From: Palsa-295 sp963785585
GTDB taxonomy: Bacteria > Acidobacteriota > Terriglobia > Acidiferrales > UBA7541
Assembly (NCBI GenBank): GCA_963785585.1
Contig: CAWAVW010000004.1
Location: 2,232,001 to 2,296,000 of the forward strand
Length of the DNA stretch: 64,000 bases
Reading direction: 5' to 3'
Shown: one piece after another, positions 25,736 through 34,321 of the stretch
How the letters are laid out: each line of letters starts with the position of its first letter
How positions within the stretch are numbered: the stretch's first letter is position 1
Made by a program: the position numbers and the translations under genes
Notes under the pieces: model-generated
The model's database searches: none
Seen by the model: the letters and a program-made list of their open reading frames with translations, nothing else
What the model was told of the DNA's origin: nothing

Positions 25736-26233
25736 GTGCTTCAGAAAAAAATCTGCATGTTGGGATCGTTCTCGGTCGGGAAATCCAGTCTCGTCCGCCG
25801 TTTCGTTGAAAGCATTTTCGACGAGAAATACCACACCACCATCGGCGTGAAGGTCGATAAGAAAGTCGTCCAGTCCAGCGGCCAGGAGGTCACGCTCATG
25901 CTCTGGGACATCCACGGCGAAGACATCTACCAGAAGATGCGCATGAACTACCTGCGCGGCATGTCCGGTTATTTGCTCGTGATTGACGGCACCCGCCGCC
26001 AAACTCTCATCGACGCGCTGTCGCTCAACGAACGCGTGGTCAAGGAAATCGGTTCCGTTCCGGCCGTGCTGGTGCTGAATAAAAGTGACCTGATCGATCA
26101 GTGGGAAATCGACGATGCCCAGCAAGCCAAGCTCGCTAAAGACGGCTGGAAAATCGTAAAGACCAGCGCGCGCTCCGGCGACGCCGTCGAAGATGTTTTC
26201 CTGCAACTCACCAAGGCAATCCTCGAAGCTTAA
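25736..26233 (+). CDS. Rab/Ras-like small GTPase
   Basis: A 165-residue stand-alone GTPase domain of the Ras superfamily. All boxes are visible: G1 GSFSVGKSS (residues 10-18), G2 threonine in HTTIG (33-37), G3 WDIHGED with Asp58 and Gly61, G4 NKSD (115-118), G5 TSAR (143-146). His60 occupies the position before the G3 glycine, and Glu62 stands where Ras has the catalytic Gln61, so intrinsic hydrolysis may differ. There is no lipidation motif. GTG start. It lies between the OmpA-domain protein and a hybrid kinase whose ATG directly follows its stop. Bacterial relatives include MglA and the little-studied prokaryotic Ras-like families. Partner and role unknown. Confidence 0.93.
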   Translation: MLQKKICMLGSFSVGKSSLVRRFVESIFDEKYHTTIGVKVDKKVVQSSGQEVTLMLWDIHGEDIYQKMRMNYLRGMSGYLLVIDGTRRQTLIDALSLNERVVKEIGSVPAVLVLNKSDLIDQWEIDDAQQAKLAKDGWKIVKTSARSGDAVEDVFLQLTKAILEA

Positions 26234-28363
26234 ATGTCGTCTCACTCCATCTTCGAAAATTTCGTTTCGAGTCAGGGCTACGCCCTCTTCGAATCGGCCG
26301 GGGACGGCGAATTCCGCCTGATCGGCGAGTGGCCCGCCTGGTGCCGCGCCATGTGGGGCGCCGAAGCCAAAGACAATGCCGCCATCCGCCTCGGCGAAAA
26401 ATCTTCGTTCCTCGACAATTTTCTCTACGACGCCGAAGAATTCTGGAAGTCCGGCAAGCCCGGCTCCGTCAATTCCGGCAACTGGATTGAAGCGGACGAA
26501 ACCGGCGGCTCGACGCCTCTCGAAGCGTCGGCGCTCTCCCTCGACGGCAAGCGCATCCTCATTATCCGCAATCTCTCATCGACCTTCGCCGAGCAGCAGG
26601 AATGGTTTCAAACCGCTCGCGATTCCCTGCTCTCCCACGAACGCCTGCTGCGCGAAATCCTGAAAAAGGAAATCCTGCTGCACTGCATCGTCCACGATCT
26701 TTCGCAGCCTCTCAGCGCCATGCGCGGATGTTTCCACCTGCTCAGCCTCGAACCACTCTCGCCCGCGCTGAAAAAATACGTCAAATCCGGTGAACGCGAA
26801 GCCCAGCGCCAGGAAATGATGATTCGCGGCATCCTCGAAGCTTTCGCGAGCGACCTCGCCGCACAGCAAACCGTCAACAAAGAACACACCGACGCGCCCG
26901 ATCTCGCCGCCTGCGCCAAGCAAGCCGTCGAAGCTTTCGAAACTGCCTTCCGCGATCGCGGCGTCAAACTGCGCGTCGATCCCGCCGTAAAACTTTCCGC
27001 CAATTGGCGCGTGATCGGCGAAGCATCGCGCCTCGATCGAATCTTCGGCAACCTGCTCGAAAATGCCATGCGCTACAGCCCGAAAGGTTCGACCGTCACC
27101 ATCGGACTGCTGGATCAGGGCGAATTTGTCCTCGCGTCCGTAAATGACGAAGGCCCAGGCCTGCCCGCTGACATGCCGCAGAATCAATTGTTCGCGTTAT
27201 TCGCCCGCGGAAAATCGCACGCCGGAAAAGCGGGGCTAGGACTCTACTTCTGCAAAATCACCGTCGAGCGCTGGGGCGGCGCGATCGGTGCGGAAAATCG
27301 TCCCGAAGGGGGCTCGCGCTTCTGGTTCCGCTTGCCTCGCGCGGCCGCCGAAGAAAAAACGGGCGAAGTACTGCAAAAGCCGGAACCCGAAAAGCATGCA
27401 GTAGCAAAACATCCCGCTCACACCAAAGCCACCAAAGGACTTCACATCCTCGTGGCCGACGACGCGGAACTCAACCGCGAGCTCGTCATCGAACTTCTCG
27501 AACGTCGCGGCTACACGGCCGTCGGCGTCTCCGACGGAAAGAAAGCACTCGCCGCGCTCGAGCACGGCCACTTTGACGCCGTCCTGATGGACGAAGAAAT
27601 GCCCCACATGACCGGCGTCGAAGCCACCCGCGCCATTCGCGAGCGCGAAAAGGGCGGCGCCAAACATCAATTCATCATTGGCATCACCGGCAACGCCACT
27701 TTCGAAGACGAACGCCGCCTTCTCGAAGCCGGCATGGACGCGTTCCTCACCAAACCCGTCCACATGCAGAAGCTCTACCAGACCGTCGAGCTCGCCGCGC
27801 ACAAATCAACCGCGCCGGAAGCGGATGCCTCGTCAGACGCATCGGTAGTGCCGGCGACTCCCGCCGCTCCCGTCCTCGCGCCCAATCTGATCGTCGGCTC
27901 GGTCGCCGCATCCGCTTCGTCCGATTTGCCCGAAGCCGAAATCGCGAAAGTGGATTTGCGCGCCCACCTTTCACAGATGACCGGCGGAAACGAAAAGCTG
28001 GCTCGCTCGCTGGTGAAAACATTCCTCGCCGACGCGCCGAAGACTCTCGCCGAAATCCGCAAAGCCATCGCGCAGAAAAACGCGAAGAAGCTGGGCAGCT
28101 CCGCTCACCTGCTGAAAGGCTCGATCGCCATCTTCGGCGCAACCAAAGCCGTCGCCGCCGCGCAGTCCCTGCAAAACATGGGGCGCTCCGGCCACATCCG
28201 CAAAGCCGCCGCCGAACTCCGCGCCCTCGAAGCCGAATTCAAATCTCTGGACCGCGAGTTCCGCGCGCTCTACCCCCTCGACCAGCCAAAGAGCACAAAA
28301 AGGGACGTAACCAAACCCGCCGCCGCACGCGCAGCCAAATCGAAGCAACGCCGAAGGCGTTAG
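26234..28363 (+). CDS. Cytoplasmic hybrid histidine kinase (HisKA-HATPase-REC-HPt)
   Basis: A 709-residue protein without membrane segments. Residues 1-120 look like a divergent PAS-like sensor (W-rich, ends RILIIRNLSS). The H box LLHCIVHDLSQPLSAMRG puts the phospho-acceptor at His154. The N box is NLLENAMRYSP and the G boxes are NDEGPGLP and KAGLGLYFCK. After a lysine/proline linker, a receiver domain (about 403-520) has DD at 409-410, Asp453 in VLMDEEMPHMTG and the lysine in LTKP. A C-terminal HPt domain has His625 in SSAHLLKGSI. A basic tail follows (KSKQRRRR). This is a complete internal phosphorelay. The start abuts the GTPase stop, so the two are translationally coupled and very likely work together. 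Confidence 0.94.
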   Translation: MSSHSIFENFVSSQGYALFESAGDGEFRLIGEWPAWCRAMWGAEAKDNAAIRLGEKSSFLDNFLYDAEEFWKSGKPGSVNSGNWIEADETGGSTPLEASALSLDGKRILIIRNLSSTFAEQQEWFQTARDSLLSHERLLREILKKEILLHCIVHDLSQPLSAMRGCFHLLSLEPLSPALKKYVKSGEREAQRQEMMIRGILEAFASDLAAQQTVNKEHTDAPDLAACAKQAVEAFETAFRDRGVKLRVDPAVKLSANWRVIGEASRLDRIFGNLLENAMRYSPKGSTVTIGLLDQGEFVLASVNDEGPGLPADMPQNQLFALFARGKSHAGKAGLGLYFCKITVERWGGAIGAENRPEGGSRFWFRLPRAAAEEKTGEVLQKPEPEKHAVAKHPAHTKATKGLHILVADDAELNRELVIELLERRGYTAVGVSDGKKALAALEHGHFDAVLMDEEMPHMTGVEATRAIREREKGGAKHQFIIGITGNATFEDERRLLEAGMDAFLTKPVHMQKLYQTVELAAHKSTAPEADASSDASVVPATPAAPVLAPNLIVGSVAASASSDLPEAEIAKVDLRAHLSQMTGGNEKLARSLVKTFLADAPKTLAEIRKAIAQKNAKKLGSSAHLLKGSIAIFGATKAVAAAQSLQNMGRSGHIRKAAAELRALEAEFKSLDREFRALYPLDQPKSTKRDVTKPAAARAAKSKQRRRR

Positions 28364-28422
28364 CTTGCTCAAGCCGGCTACGCCACTGCGTGTCGCTCAC
28401 GCGACCAGCTCAAGCGACCAGG

Positions 28423-28602
28423 TCACGCATCTAGAGACTTAGCCTCAAAACTCACCACCGCTTCCTCCTCAATCTCGTAACGGATCTCGATTGGATTGCA
28501 GCAAACCTCGCAATCCTCCACATACCTCTGCCGCGGAACCGAAGTATCCAGCACCATCGATATCTCTTCCCCGCAGTGCGGGCATTGAAATGCGTATTCC
28601 AT
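28423..28602 (-). CDS. CPxCG-type small zinc-binding protein
   Basis: A 59-residue protein read on the reverse strand from the ATG at 28602. It has two cysteine pairs, QCPHCGEE near residues 6-13 and EDCEVCCNPIE near 29-39, and an acidic C-terminal half (YEIEEEAVV). This is the layout of the CPXCG family of small cysteine-rich proteins found in many bacteria, probably one zinc ribbon. The function of the family is not known. It faces away from the hybrid kinase, which it converges on. Confidence 0.8.
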   Translation of the reverse strand: MEYAFQCPHCGEEISMVLDTSVPRQRYVEDCEVCCNPIEIRYEIEEEAVVSFEAKSLDA

Positions 28603-28646
28603 AGAGTTGAAATTTCCAGGTCGCCAAAGGACCTGTGGGGAACGCC

Positions 28647-28675
28647 TTGACGTTCGCCTTTTATTCGCCTACAAT
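28647..28675 (+). promoter_or_regulatory. Near-consensus sigma70 promoter with unexplained long leader
   Basis: TTGACG (28647-28652), a spacer of 17 bases, then TACAAT (28670-28675). Predicted start near 28682, about 280 bases ahead of the next gene at 28962. The start point coincides with a perfect palindrome AGTGCGCACT (28681-28690), a possible operator. Confidence 0.6.
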
Positions 28676-28681
28676 TTTTGA

Positions 28682-28961
28682 GTGCGCACTTGGGTCATGG
28701 GCCAGTGAGGCGCCGATCCCATTGCCGTTCAGGGCAATCGATCATTGATCGCCCGGCACCCCGGATCGCGCTTCACTCGCCTGAGTCCTGCAATACCAGC
28801 TCGCCCAACACAACGATCACGATCACGATCACGCGCCGGATTCTACCTCAACTGTCGCCCACTTGAACGCATCGCAACACAAGGCACGCTGCTGACTGAT
28901 CCAGCATGGCCGCAGCAGGAGCGCTTGCCCGCATCCGCGCGCGGCGGCATACTCTGGATGC
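28682..28961 (+). other. Leader or small-RNA candidate region without a convincing ORF
   Basis: Downstream of a strong promoter. It contains a palindrome CGATCATTGATCG (28739-28751), a hairpin ATTGCC/GGCAAT just before it, and a short tandem run of ACGATC units near 28817-28835. Open frames here give arginine-rich, non-family-like peptides. It could be the 5' leader of the secreted-protein gene or a separate small RNA. Confidence 0.35.
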
Positions 28962-29891
28962 ATGTCGCCTCGACTCCCTCTCGCCGCCGCTCTCGTCGCG
29001 CTCGGATTTCTGTGCGCGTCGCCGGCGTCCCGCGCCGACGAACTCAAGTTAAAAGACGGCTCGAAAGTCACCGGCACCATCGTCGGCTTCGAGGAAAATT
29101 CCTTCAAAGTAAAAACCAGCTACGGTTTCGCCGTGGTCATGAAAGATCAGGTCGTCTCCATCACCATGTCGTCCGAAGCCGCAAAACCAGCCGACGCGGC
29201 AACCGCCACCACGCTGCCGCCGACGCTCGCCGCGCCCAAGCCGGTAAAAATCGAAACGCCGAAGCCCGCTCCTGCGGCGAAAATTCCTACACCGACACCC
29301 GCGCCTGCGAAGCCGGTCGTCACTGCAGCGAATTCAACCCCGACGCCCGCACCAACCGCGTCCGCAACGCAACCGCCGCCCGCTGCTGCGCCGGCGCCCA
29401 AACCAAAACCCGTCGCGCCCGAGCCTATCCGCGAATCCGTTAGCGGCAATACCTACACCAACGAAACCTACGGCTTCCACATGTACAAGCCGCCTGACTG
29501 GAAAGTGATCGAAGGCGCGCGCTCGATTCTCCCAGGCTCGATCACCGCCATGGGCACCGACGACCAAACCACCTACCTCCTGATCGGTCAGGATCCCGCC
29601 GGAAAATCACTCGCCAGCGATGTCGATTCCACGGAAAAGCGCCTCCGCGACATTCTCGAAAATTTTCGCCCCATCGACGACAAGCGCGTCACCGTCGCCG
29701 GAGTCCAGGCCATCGAACATCACTTCCGCGGCACGGTGGACGACAAAGACTGGTCCGGAGTCGTCGTGTACCTGCCGCGCGACACGCGCGTGTACACCAT
29801 CTTCGGCATGACCCTCGCCGACACCGACCTCGTCCAGATACAGGAAAACGTAATCGCTCGCGCCATCGCCAGCCTGCAATTCACCAAATAG
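28962..29891 (+). CDS. Secreted protein with Pro/Ala-rich linker
   Basis: A 309-residue protein. Signal peptide at residues 1-25 (LPLAAALVALGFLCASPASRA). A short conserved-looking domain follows (ELKLKDGSKVTGTIVGFEEN ... VVSITM, residues 26-70), then about 85 residues of Pro/Ala/Thr-rich linker. A C-terminal domain (about 160-307, TYTNETYGFHMYKPPDWKV to VIARAIASLQF) has the layout of PsbP/DcrB-like secreted domains. Likely periplasmic or surface-exposed. Function unknown. The domain pairing with a long flexible linker suggests tethering two partners. Confidence 0.8.
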   Translation: MSPRLPLAAALVALGFLCASPASRADELKLKDGSKVTGTIVGFEENSFKVKTSYGFAVVMKDQVVSITMSSEAAKPADAATATTLPPTLAAPKPVKIETPKPAPAAKIPTPTPAPAKPVVTAANSTPTPAPTASATQPPPAAAPAPKPKPVAPEPIRESVSGNTYTNETYGFHMYKPPDWKVIEGARSILPGSITAMGTDDQTTYLLIGQDPAGKSLASDVDSTEKRLRDILENFRPIDDKRVTVAGVQAIEHHFRGTVDDKDWSGVVVYLPRDTRVYTIFGMTLADTDLVQIQENVIARAIASLQFTK

Positions 29892-29944
29892 TTCGCGATT
29901 CCCTGCTTGCAACCCGCGCCTCGAACAGCGTAACTAATAGAGTC

Positions 29945-31270
29945 GTGCGAACTCACCGCCGAACTCACCGCCATAGACTCATCGCCGCGATCTTCATCAT
30001 GACGGCAGTCGTGATCTACGTCGCATCGGCATCCGACGCGGGTCAGCCCACGTTCTACCGCGATGTGCTCCCGATCCTCCAGACTCATTGCCAAAGCTGC
30101 CACCGGTCCGGAGAAATCGCGCCCACATCTTTCGTCACTTATGACGAAACGCGCCCGCAAGCTGCCAGCATCGCCGCCGCTGCGCGCTCGCGCGCGATGC
30201 CTCCGTGGTTCGCCGATCCGCGCATTAGACGCTTCGCCAACGATCCATCGCTCTCACCGCAGGAAATCGCAACGCTCGTCGCCTGGGCAAATTCCAACGC
30301 TCCCGCCGGAAATCCAAACGATGCCCCGCGCCCGCGCTCCTGGACCGAAGGGTGGAACATTCCGCCGCCTGACAAAATCGTCATCATGCCCAAGCCCGTC
30401 GAACTGCCCGCCGATGGCGACGTGGACTACACCTACGAAATCGTCCCCAGCGGATTGAACGCCGACAAATGGATTCAGATGTCCGAAGTGCGCCCCTCGA
30501 GCCGCGAAAACGTTCACCACGCCGTTGTGTACGTCCGCACTCCCGATTCGAAATGGCTCCGCGGCGCACCCGTGGGCGTTCCCTTCACCGCCGCCGATAT
30601 GACCGACGAAGCCGACCGCCACGGCGCGCACTGGACGGACAGCGATATTCTGCTGGTTTACGCGCCCGGCAGTTCTCCGGACTCCTGGCCCACAGGCATG
30701 GCCAAGTTCGTTCCCGCCGGTTCGGATTTCGTATTTCAAATGCACTACACCACGCACGGTCGCGCCACGAACGATCGATCGAGCCTCGGCATCGTCTTCG
30801 CGAAGACGCCGCCCAAGCAGCGCGTCCTAACCCTCCAACTAACCAACGATCATTTCGTCATCCCGCCCGGTGCGGATGATTTCCGCGTCGAATCGCGCGG
30901 CTCTCTGCCCAACGACGCCACGCTCCTCGGATTTCTTCCGCACATGCATCTGCGTGGAAAAACATTTGAGTACAACATCGTCCACGCAGATGGCTCGCTC
31001 GAACCTCTCCTACGCGTGAAATGGGATTTCTACTGGCAGTTGAGTTACCGGTTGGCACAACCATTAGAGTTAAAGGCGGGAACCGAGCTGCAAGCCGTCG
31101 CGACGTACGACAACTCGCGCAACAACCCGCACAATCCCGATCCGGACGCAGCCGTCCGCTGGGGCGATCAAACCTACGACGAAATGATGGTGGGATTTTT
31201 CGACGTCGCCGTACCGGCAAACGAAGACAAGCGAACCTACTTCATCCGCCACGCGTCGCCGCACGACTAA
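29945..31270 (+). CDS. Cytochrome c domain fused to copper-monooxygenase-like (PHM-type) domain
   Basis: A 441-residue exported protein from a GTG start, with an N-terminal membrane/signal segment (LIAAIFIMTAVVIYVASAS). Heme c attachment motif CQSCH at residues 49-53, followed by an AMPPWF element that may give the axial methionine. Beyond residue about 150 the protein carries histidine motifs of the type II ascorbate-dependent copper monooxygenase fold: VHHAVVYVR, VFQMHYTTHG and GFLPHMHLRGKTF. Such fusions are common in Acidobacteriota and Planctomycetota but not characterised. Probably a periplasmic redox enzyme; substrate unknown. It follows the secreted protein by 53 bases and may be cotranscribed. 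Confidence 0.82.
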   Translation: MRTHRRTHRHRLIAAIFIMTAVVIYVASASDAGQPTFYRDVLPILQTHCQSCHRSGEIAPTSFVTYDETRPQAASIAAAARSRAMPPWFADPRIRRFANDPSLSPQEIATLVAWANSNAPAGNPNDAPRPRSWTEGWNIPPPDKIVIMPKPVELPADGDVDYTYEIVPSGLNADKWIQMSEVRPSSRENVHHAVVYVRTPDSKWLRGAPVGVPFTAADMTDEADRHGAHWTDSDILLVYAPGSSPDSWPTGMAKFVPAGSDFVFQMHYTTHGRATNDRSSLGIVFAKTPPKQRVLTLQLTNDHFVIPPGADDFRVESRGSLPNDATLLGFLPHMHLRGKTFEYNIVHADGSLEPLLRVKWDFYWQLSYRLAQPLELKAGTELQAVATYDNSRNNPHNPDPDAAVRWGDQTYDEMMVGFFDVAVPANEDKRTYFIRHASPHD

Positions 31271-31291
31271 AAAACGCACGCCGATCGAAAA

Positions 31292-32710
31292 CTAAAACTT
31301 GGTCACTTCGCTGAAATGAAAATTGTTGATCTTCATCGCCGGCACCACCATTTCAAACGCTTCCTCGCCCGCTCCGCGCACTGCCGGCCCGAGCATCTCC
31401 ACATTCGATAGCGCCGCCAGCACGCTCTGATTGAACCGGAAATTGCGAATCCCGCCGGCGATCTTCCCGTTCTCCACGAGGAACGTGCCGTCGCGCGTCA
31501 TGCCGGTCAGCACTTTTTCGTACGGCTCCACTTCGCGGATGTACCATAGCCGCGTCACCAGCACTCCGCGTTCGGTGGAGGCGATCATTTTCTCCACCGA
31601 CGAATCGCCGCCGCCGAAAACCAGATTCATCGGCGCCTCGCCAAAATCGTTCGGCAGCGTGAATCCGTGTCCCGTCGGCTTGGTCTTCATCTTTTTCGCC
31701 GACGCGCGCGAATACACCAAATTCTTCGGCACTCCTTTGTCGATCAGCAGCACCTTCTGTCGCGGCATTCCTTCGCCATCCCACGGCGCGCCCAGTTGCA
31801 GCGGATGGTACACGTCGTCCCACAGCGTGATGTTTTCGCCCACCACCCGGCGGTCCATTCGATCGTTCAGGCACGATCGCTTGTCCATCACCGCCGTCGC
31901 CGAAAAATCGTAGAAAATCGATCCCACCAGGTCCAGCGCCGCCGAAGGCTCCAGGATGGCCGTGTAATGCCCCGGCTTCAACTCGCGCGGCTCGCGCGAT
32001 GCCGCTGCTTTGCGGCTGGCGCTCGCCGCCAGCGCCTCCGGATCGATCTCCGCCATATCCGGGGAATTCGCCTTCGCCCATCCCGACGACTTCTCTTCCA
32101 GAATCGTGATCGAAAACTCAGACTCCGTGTAGTCGTGCCGCGCCAGCAATCCCTTCGAATTCGTCAGCAGCGTCTGTACGAAACCCGTCGAAAAAATTCC
32201 CGCTGCGGTCTGCTGGTTCGCGTCCGCCATTTTGCACACACGCGTCACCGCTCGTGCGCGGTCCATCGGCGTTGCCGCTGCCGTCGCCGGAAAGAAGTGC
32301 GCCACCGGATGATATTTCTGCGCGCGCAACATCGGCAGCAGGTCGGGACTCTTCGGCTCGTTCCGTGCCAGGCTCATCGCCGAAGCAGCCACGCGGCGCA
32401 GCGATTCATCGTCAATCTTGTTCGTGGTCGCTCGCGCCGTCCGCCCGTCCACCACCGCGCGCACGCTGATGTTGAGCGTCTGCTCCGCCACGTTCTGATG
32501 AATCGTGTTATTCGCAAAGCGCGTCAGCGCCTCGACCGTTGAATCGATCTCGACTTCAGTCTCGTCCGCTTCGCTGAATTTCAGGATGCGCTCGGCGATA
32601 TCTTCCAGATCGCTCGCGGAAAAATGCGCGCCGCTCACGTGGGCGCCCAGGCGAACGTTCCCCGCACCCTTCGCTCGCTTCACGGTCGGTTTTTTCCGCG
32701 CCTTAGCCAT
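31292..32710 (-). CDS. tldE: TldE/PmbA-type subunit of TldD-TldE metalloprotease
   Basis: A 472-residue TldD/PmbA family protein lacking the HExxxH zinc motif, as expected for TldE, the partner of TldD. Family features include the N-terminal DLEDIAERILKFSEADETEV, the central DFSATAVMDKRSCLNDRM region and the C-terminal ENGKIAGGIRNFRFNQSVL. In E. coli TldD/TldE cleaves unfolded peptides and processes modified peptides such as microcin B17. I placed the start at the ATG at 32710 (MAKARKKPTV), which overlaps the tldD stop (ATGA). Longer in-frame sequence lies inside tldD. Confidence 0.92.
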   Translation of the reverse strand: MAKARKKPTVKRAKGAGNVRLGAHVSGAHFSASDLEDIAERILKFSEADETEVEIDSTVEALTRFANNTIHQNVAEQTLNISVRAVVDGRTARATTNKIDDESLRRVAASAMSLARNEPKSPDLLPMLRAQKYHPVAHFFPATAAATPMDRARAVTRVCKMADANQQTAAGIFSTGFVQTLLTNSKGLLARHDYTESEFSITILEEKSSGWAKANSPDMAEIDPEALAASASRKAAASREPRELKPGHYTAILEPSAALDLVGSIFYDFSATAVMDKRSCLNDRMDRRVVGENITLWDDVYHPLQLGAPWDGEGMPRQKVLLIDKGVPKNLVYSRASAKKMKTKPTGHGFTLPNDFGEAPMNLVFGGGDSSVEKMIASTERGVLVTRLWYIREVEPYEKVLTGMTRDGTFLVENGKIAGGIRNFRFNQSVLAALSNVEMLGPAVRGAGEEAFEMVVPAMKINNFHFSEVTKF

Positions 32711-34170
32711 CACTTGGAGAACGCCACTCCGATTTTCACGTTTCGAAACCGCGCCGGTGAAGCGCCGTGGCCCGTGCCCATGGTCTGCATCGGCTGGCCC
32801 TTGCCGCAATTCGGCGTGCCCCACAGCGTCCAGTGCTCCCGCGAACAGATCGCGTCGCAACTGTTCCAGAACTCGGTGGTGATTCCGCTATAGCTCGGAT
32901 TCTTGATCATCTTGCCCTTCTTGCCGCCCTTGATCTCCCAGCCAATTTCGGTCGAAAACTGAAAATGGTAGCGCCGGTCGTCAATCGACCACGACCGGTT
33001 CGTCTCCATGAAAATCGCATCGTCCGTATCGGCGATCAGGTCGTCATAACTCCACGTCCCGGGATGGATGCTGATATTCGTCATCCGGATCATCGGCAGC
33101 CGGTTCCAGCTTTCGGTCCGCATCGTCCCGCCCGAGCGCTTCTCGCCGATCGACGACGCCGATTCTCGGCTGCTCAAATACCCGGTGAAAAGTCCGTCGG
33201 TGATGATCTTCGTGCATTGCGCCGGCACACCTTCGTCGTCATACGCAAACGTACCGAGGCCCGGACCATGCTCCAGCCGCGCATCCGCCACTACGTTCAC
33301 AATCTCCGAGCCATACTTCAATTTCCGCAATTTCTCGGTCGTCAGAAAGCTCATCCCCGCGAAATTCGCTTCTTGGCCCAGCACGCGATCGAGCTCAATC
33401 GGATGCCCGATCGATTCGTGAATCTGCAGGCCAAGCTGCGACCCACCCAGAATAATCGTCGAAGTCCCTTCCGGGCACTGCAACGCCGAATGCAGCTCCA
33501 CCGCTTCTTCGCCCGTCCGCTGGGCATTCCCGATCAGGTCGAGCGCTTCCACGAGTTCGTAGCCTTGCAGCGCGTGCTGCCCTCCAAAGCTGTTCGGATA
33601 CGACCGCTTTTGAATTTCGCTCCCCGCAAAACTTGTCGCCACGATTCCCGCGCCCGAATGCATTTTGATCTGATGGATCGACGACCCGATGCTCGATACG
33701 AATAGCTGGTCGATCCGCTTGAACGACATCGAACCTTCCGCCAGCGTCACGCCCTTCACGCGCAGCATTTCCTCGTTCGCTTTCAGTAGCAAATCGATCT
33801 GGCGTTCCACGGGAATGCGGAAAGGATCTTTCAGAAACGGATTCTGCCAGGTATCCACATACGCGCTTTCCGGCGCCAGTGCCACATCCTCGCGCTTTGC
33901 AAGCGATGAAGCTTTCGCGATCGCCACCGCTTGCGCCGCGCACGCTTGCACTCCCTCGCGCGTCAACCGGTCGGTCGATGCGAATCCCCACGAGCCATTC
34001 ACAATCACGCGGATGCCGATGCCCAACGTCTCGGCTTCGACCAGCGTGCCCACTTCCTCGTTCTTGGTCGTAATGTCGCGCTGCCGGATGTCCATCACGC
34101 GCGCGTCGGCGTACGTCGCCCCGCGCCGCGTCGCCGTCTCGATACCCCATTCGGCCCACTGCTGCATCAT
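32710..34170 (-). CDS. tldD: TldD metalloprotease subunit
   Basis: A 486-residue TldD family protein. The zinc-binding motif HESIGHPIE (HExxxH) lies near residue 255, followed by the family's downstream GTFAYDDEGVPAQ and SASSIGEKRSGGTMRTES regions. It forms the catalytic half of the TldD-TldE heterodimer with the gene directly downstream. The start MMQQWAEWGIETA matches the family N-terminus. No known peptide-modification genes are nearby, so the substrate is not indicated. Confidence 0.94.
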   Translation of the reverse strand: MMQQWAEWGIETATRRGATYADARVMDIRQRDITTKNEEVGTLVEAETLGIGIRVIVNGSWGFASTDRLTREGVQACAAQAVAIAKASSLAKREDVALAPESAYVDTWQNPFLKDPFRIPVERQIDLLLKANEEMLRVKGVTLAEGSMSFKRIDQLFVSSIGSSIHQIKMHSGAGIVATSFAGSEIQKRSYPNSFGGQHALQGYELVEALDLIGNAQRTGEEAVELHSALQCPEGTSTIILGGSQLGLQIHESIGHPIELDRVLGQEANFAGMSFLTTEKLRKLKYGSEIVNVVADARLEHGPGLGTFAYDDEGVPAQCTKIITDGLFTGYLSSRESASSIGEKRSGGTMRTESWNRLPMIRMTNISIHPGTWSYDDLIADTDDAIFMETNRSWSIDDRRYHFQFSTEIGWEIKGGKKGKMIKNPSYSGITTEFWNSCDAICSREHWTLWGTPNCGKGQPMQTMGTGHGASPARFRNVKIGVAFSK

Positions 34171-34321
34171 TCGTGCTTATCCATGGAAAGAAATCCCAAA
34201 TCAGCGGGAGGAACAGCCCTGAAGGACCGCATCAACATCCCGAAATGTTAACACAGCGCCGTTGAATCCCTGGGGTAAGACCGGCGCGGCAACGCGACTT
34301 CGCGCAAATCCGCCAAATCAA

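Noticed and set aside
28817..28835. ACGATC tandem run as a CRISPR or attachment site
   Set aside because: Only about three short units with no spacers; simple-sequence repeat.
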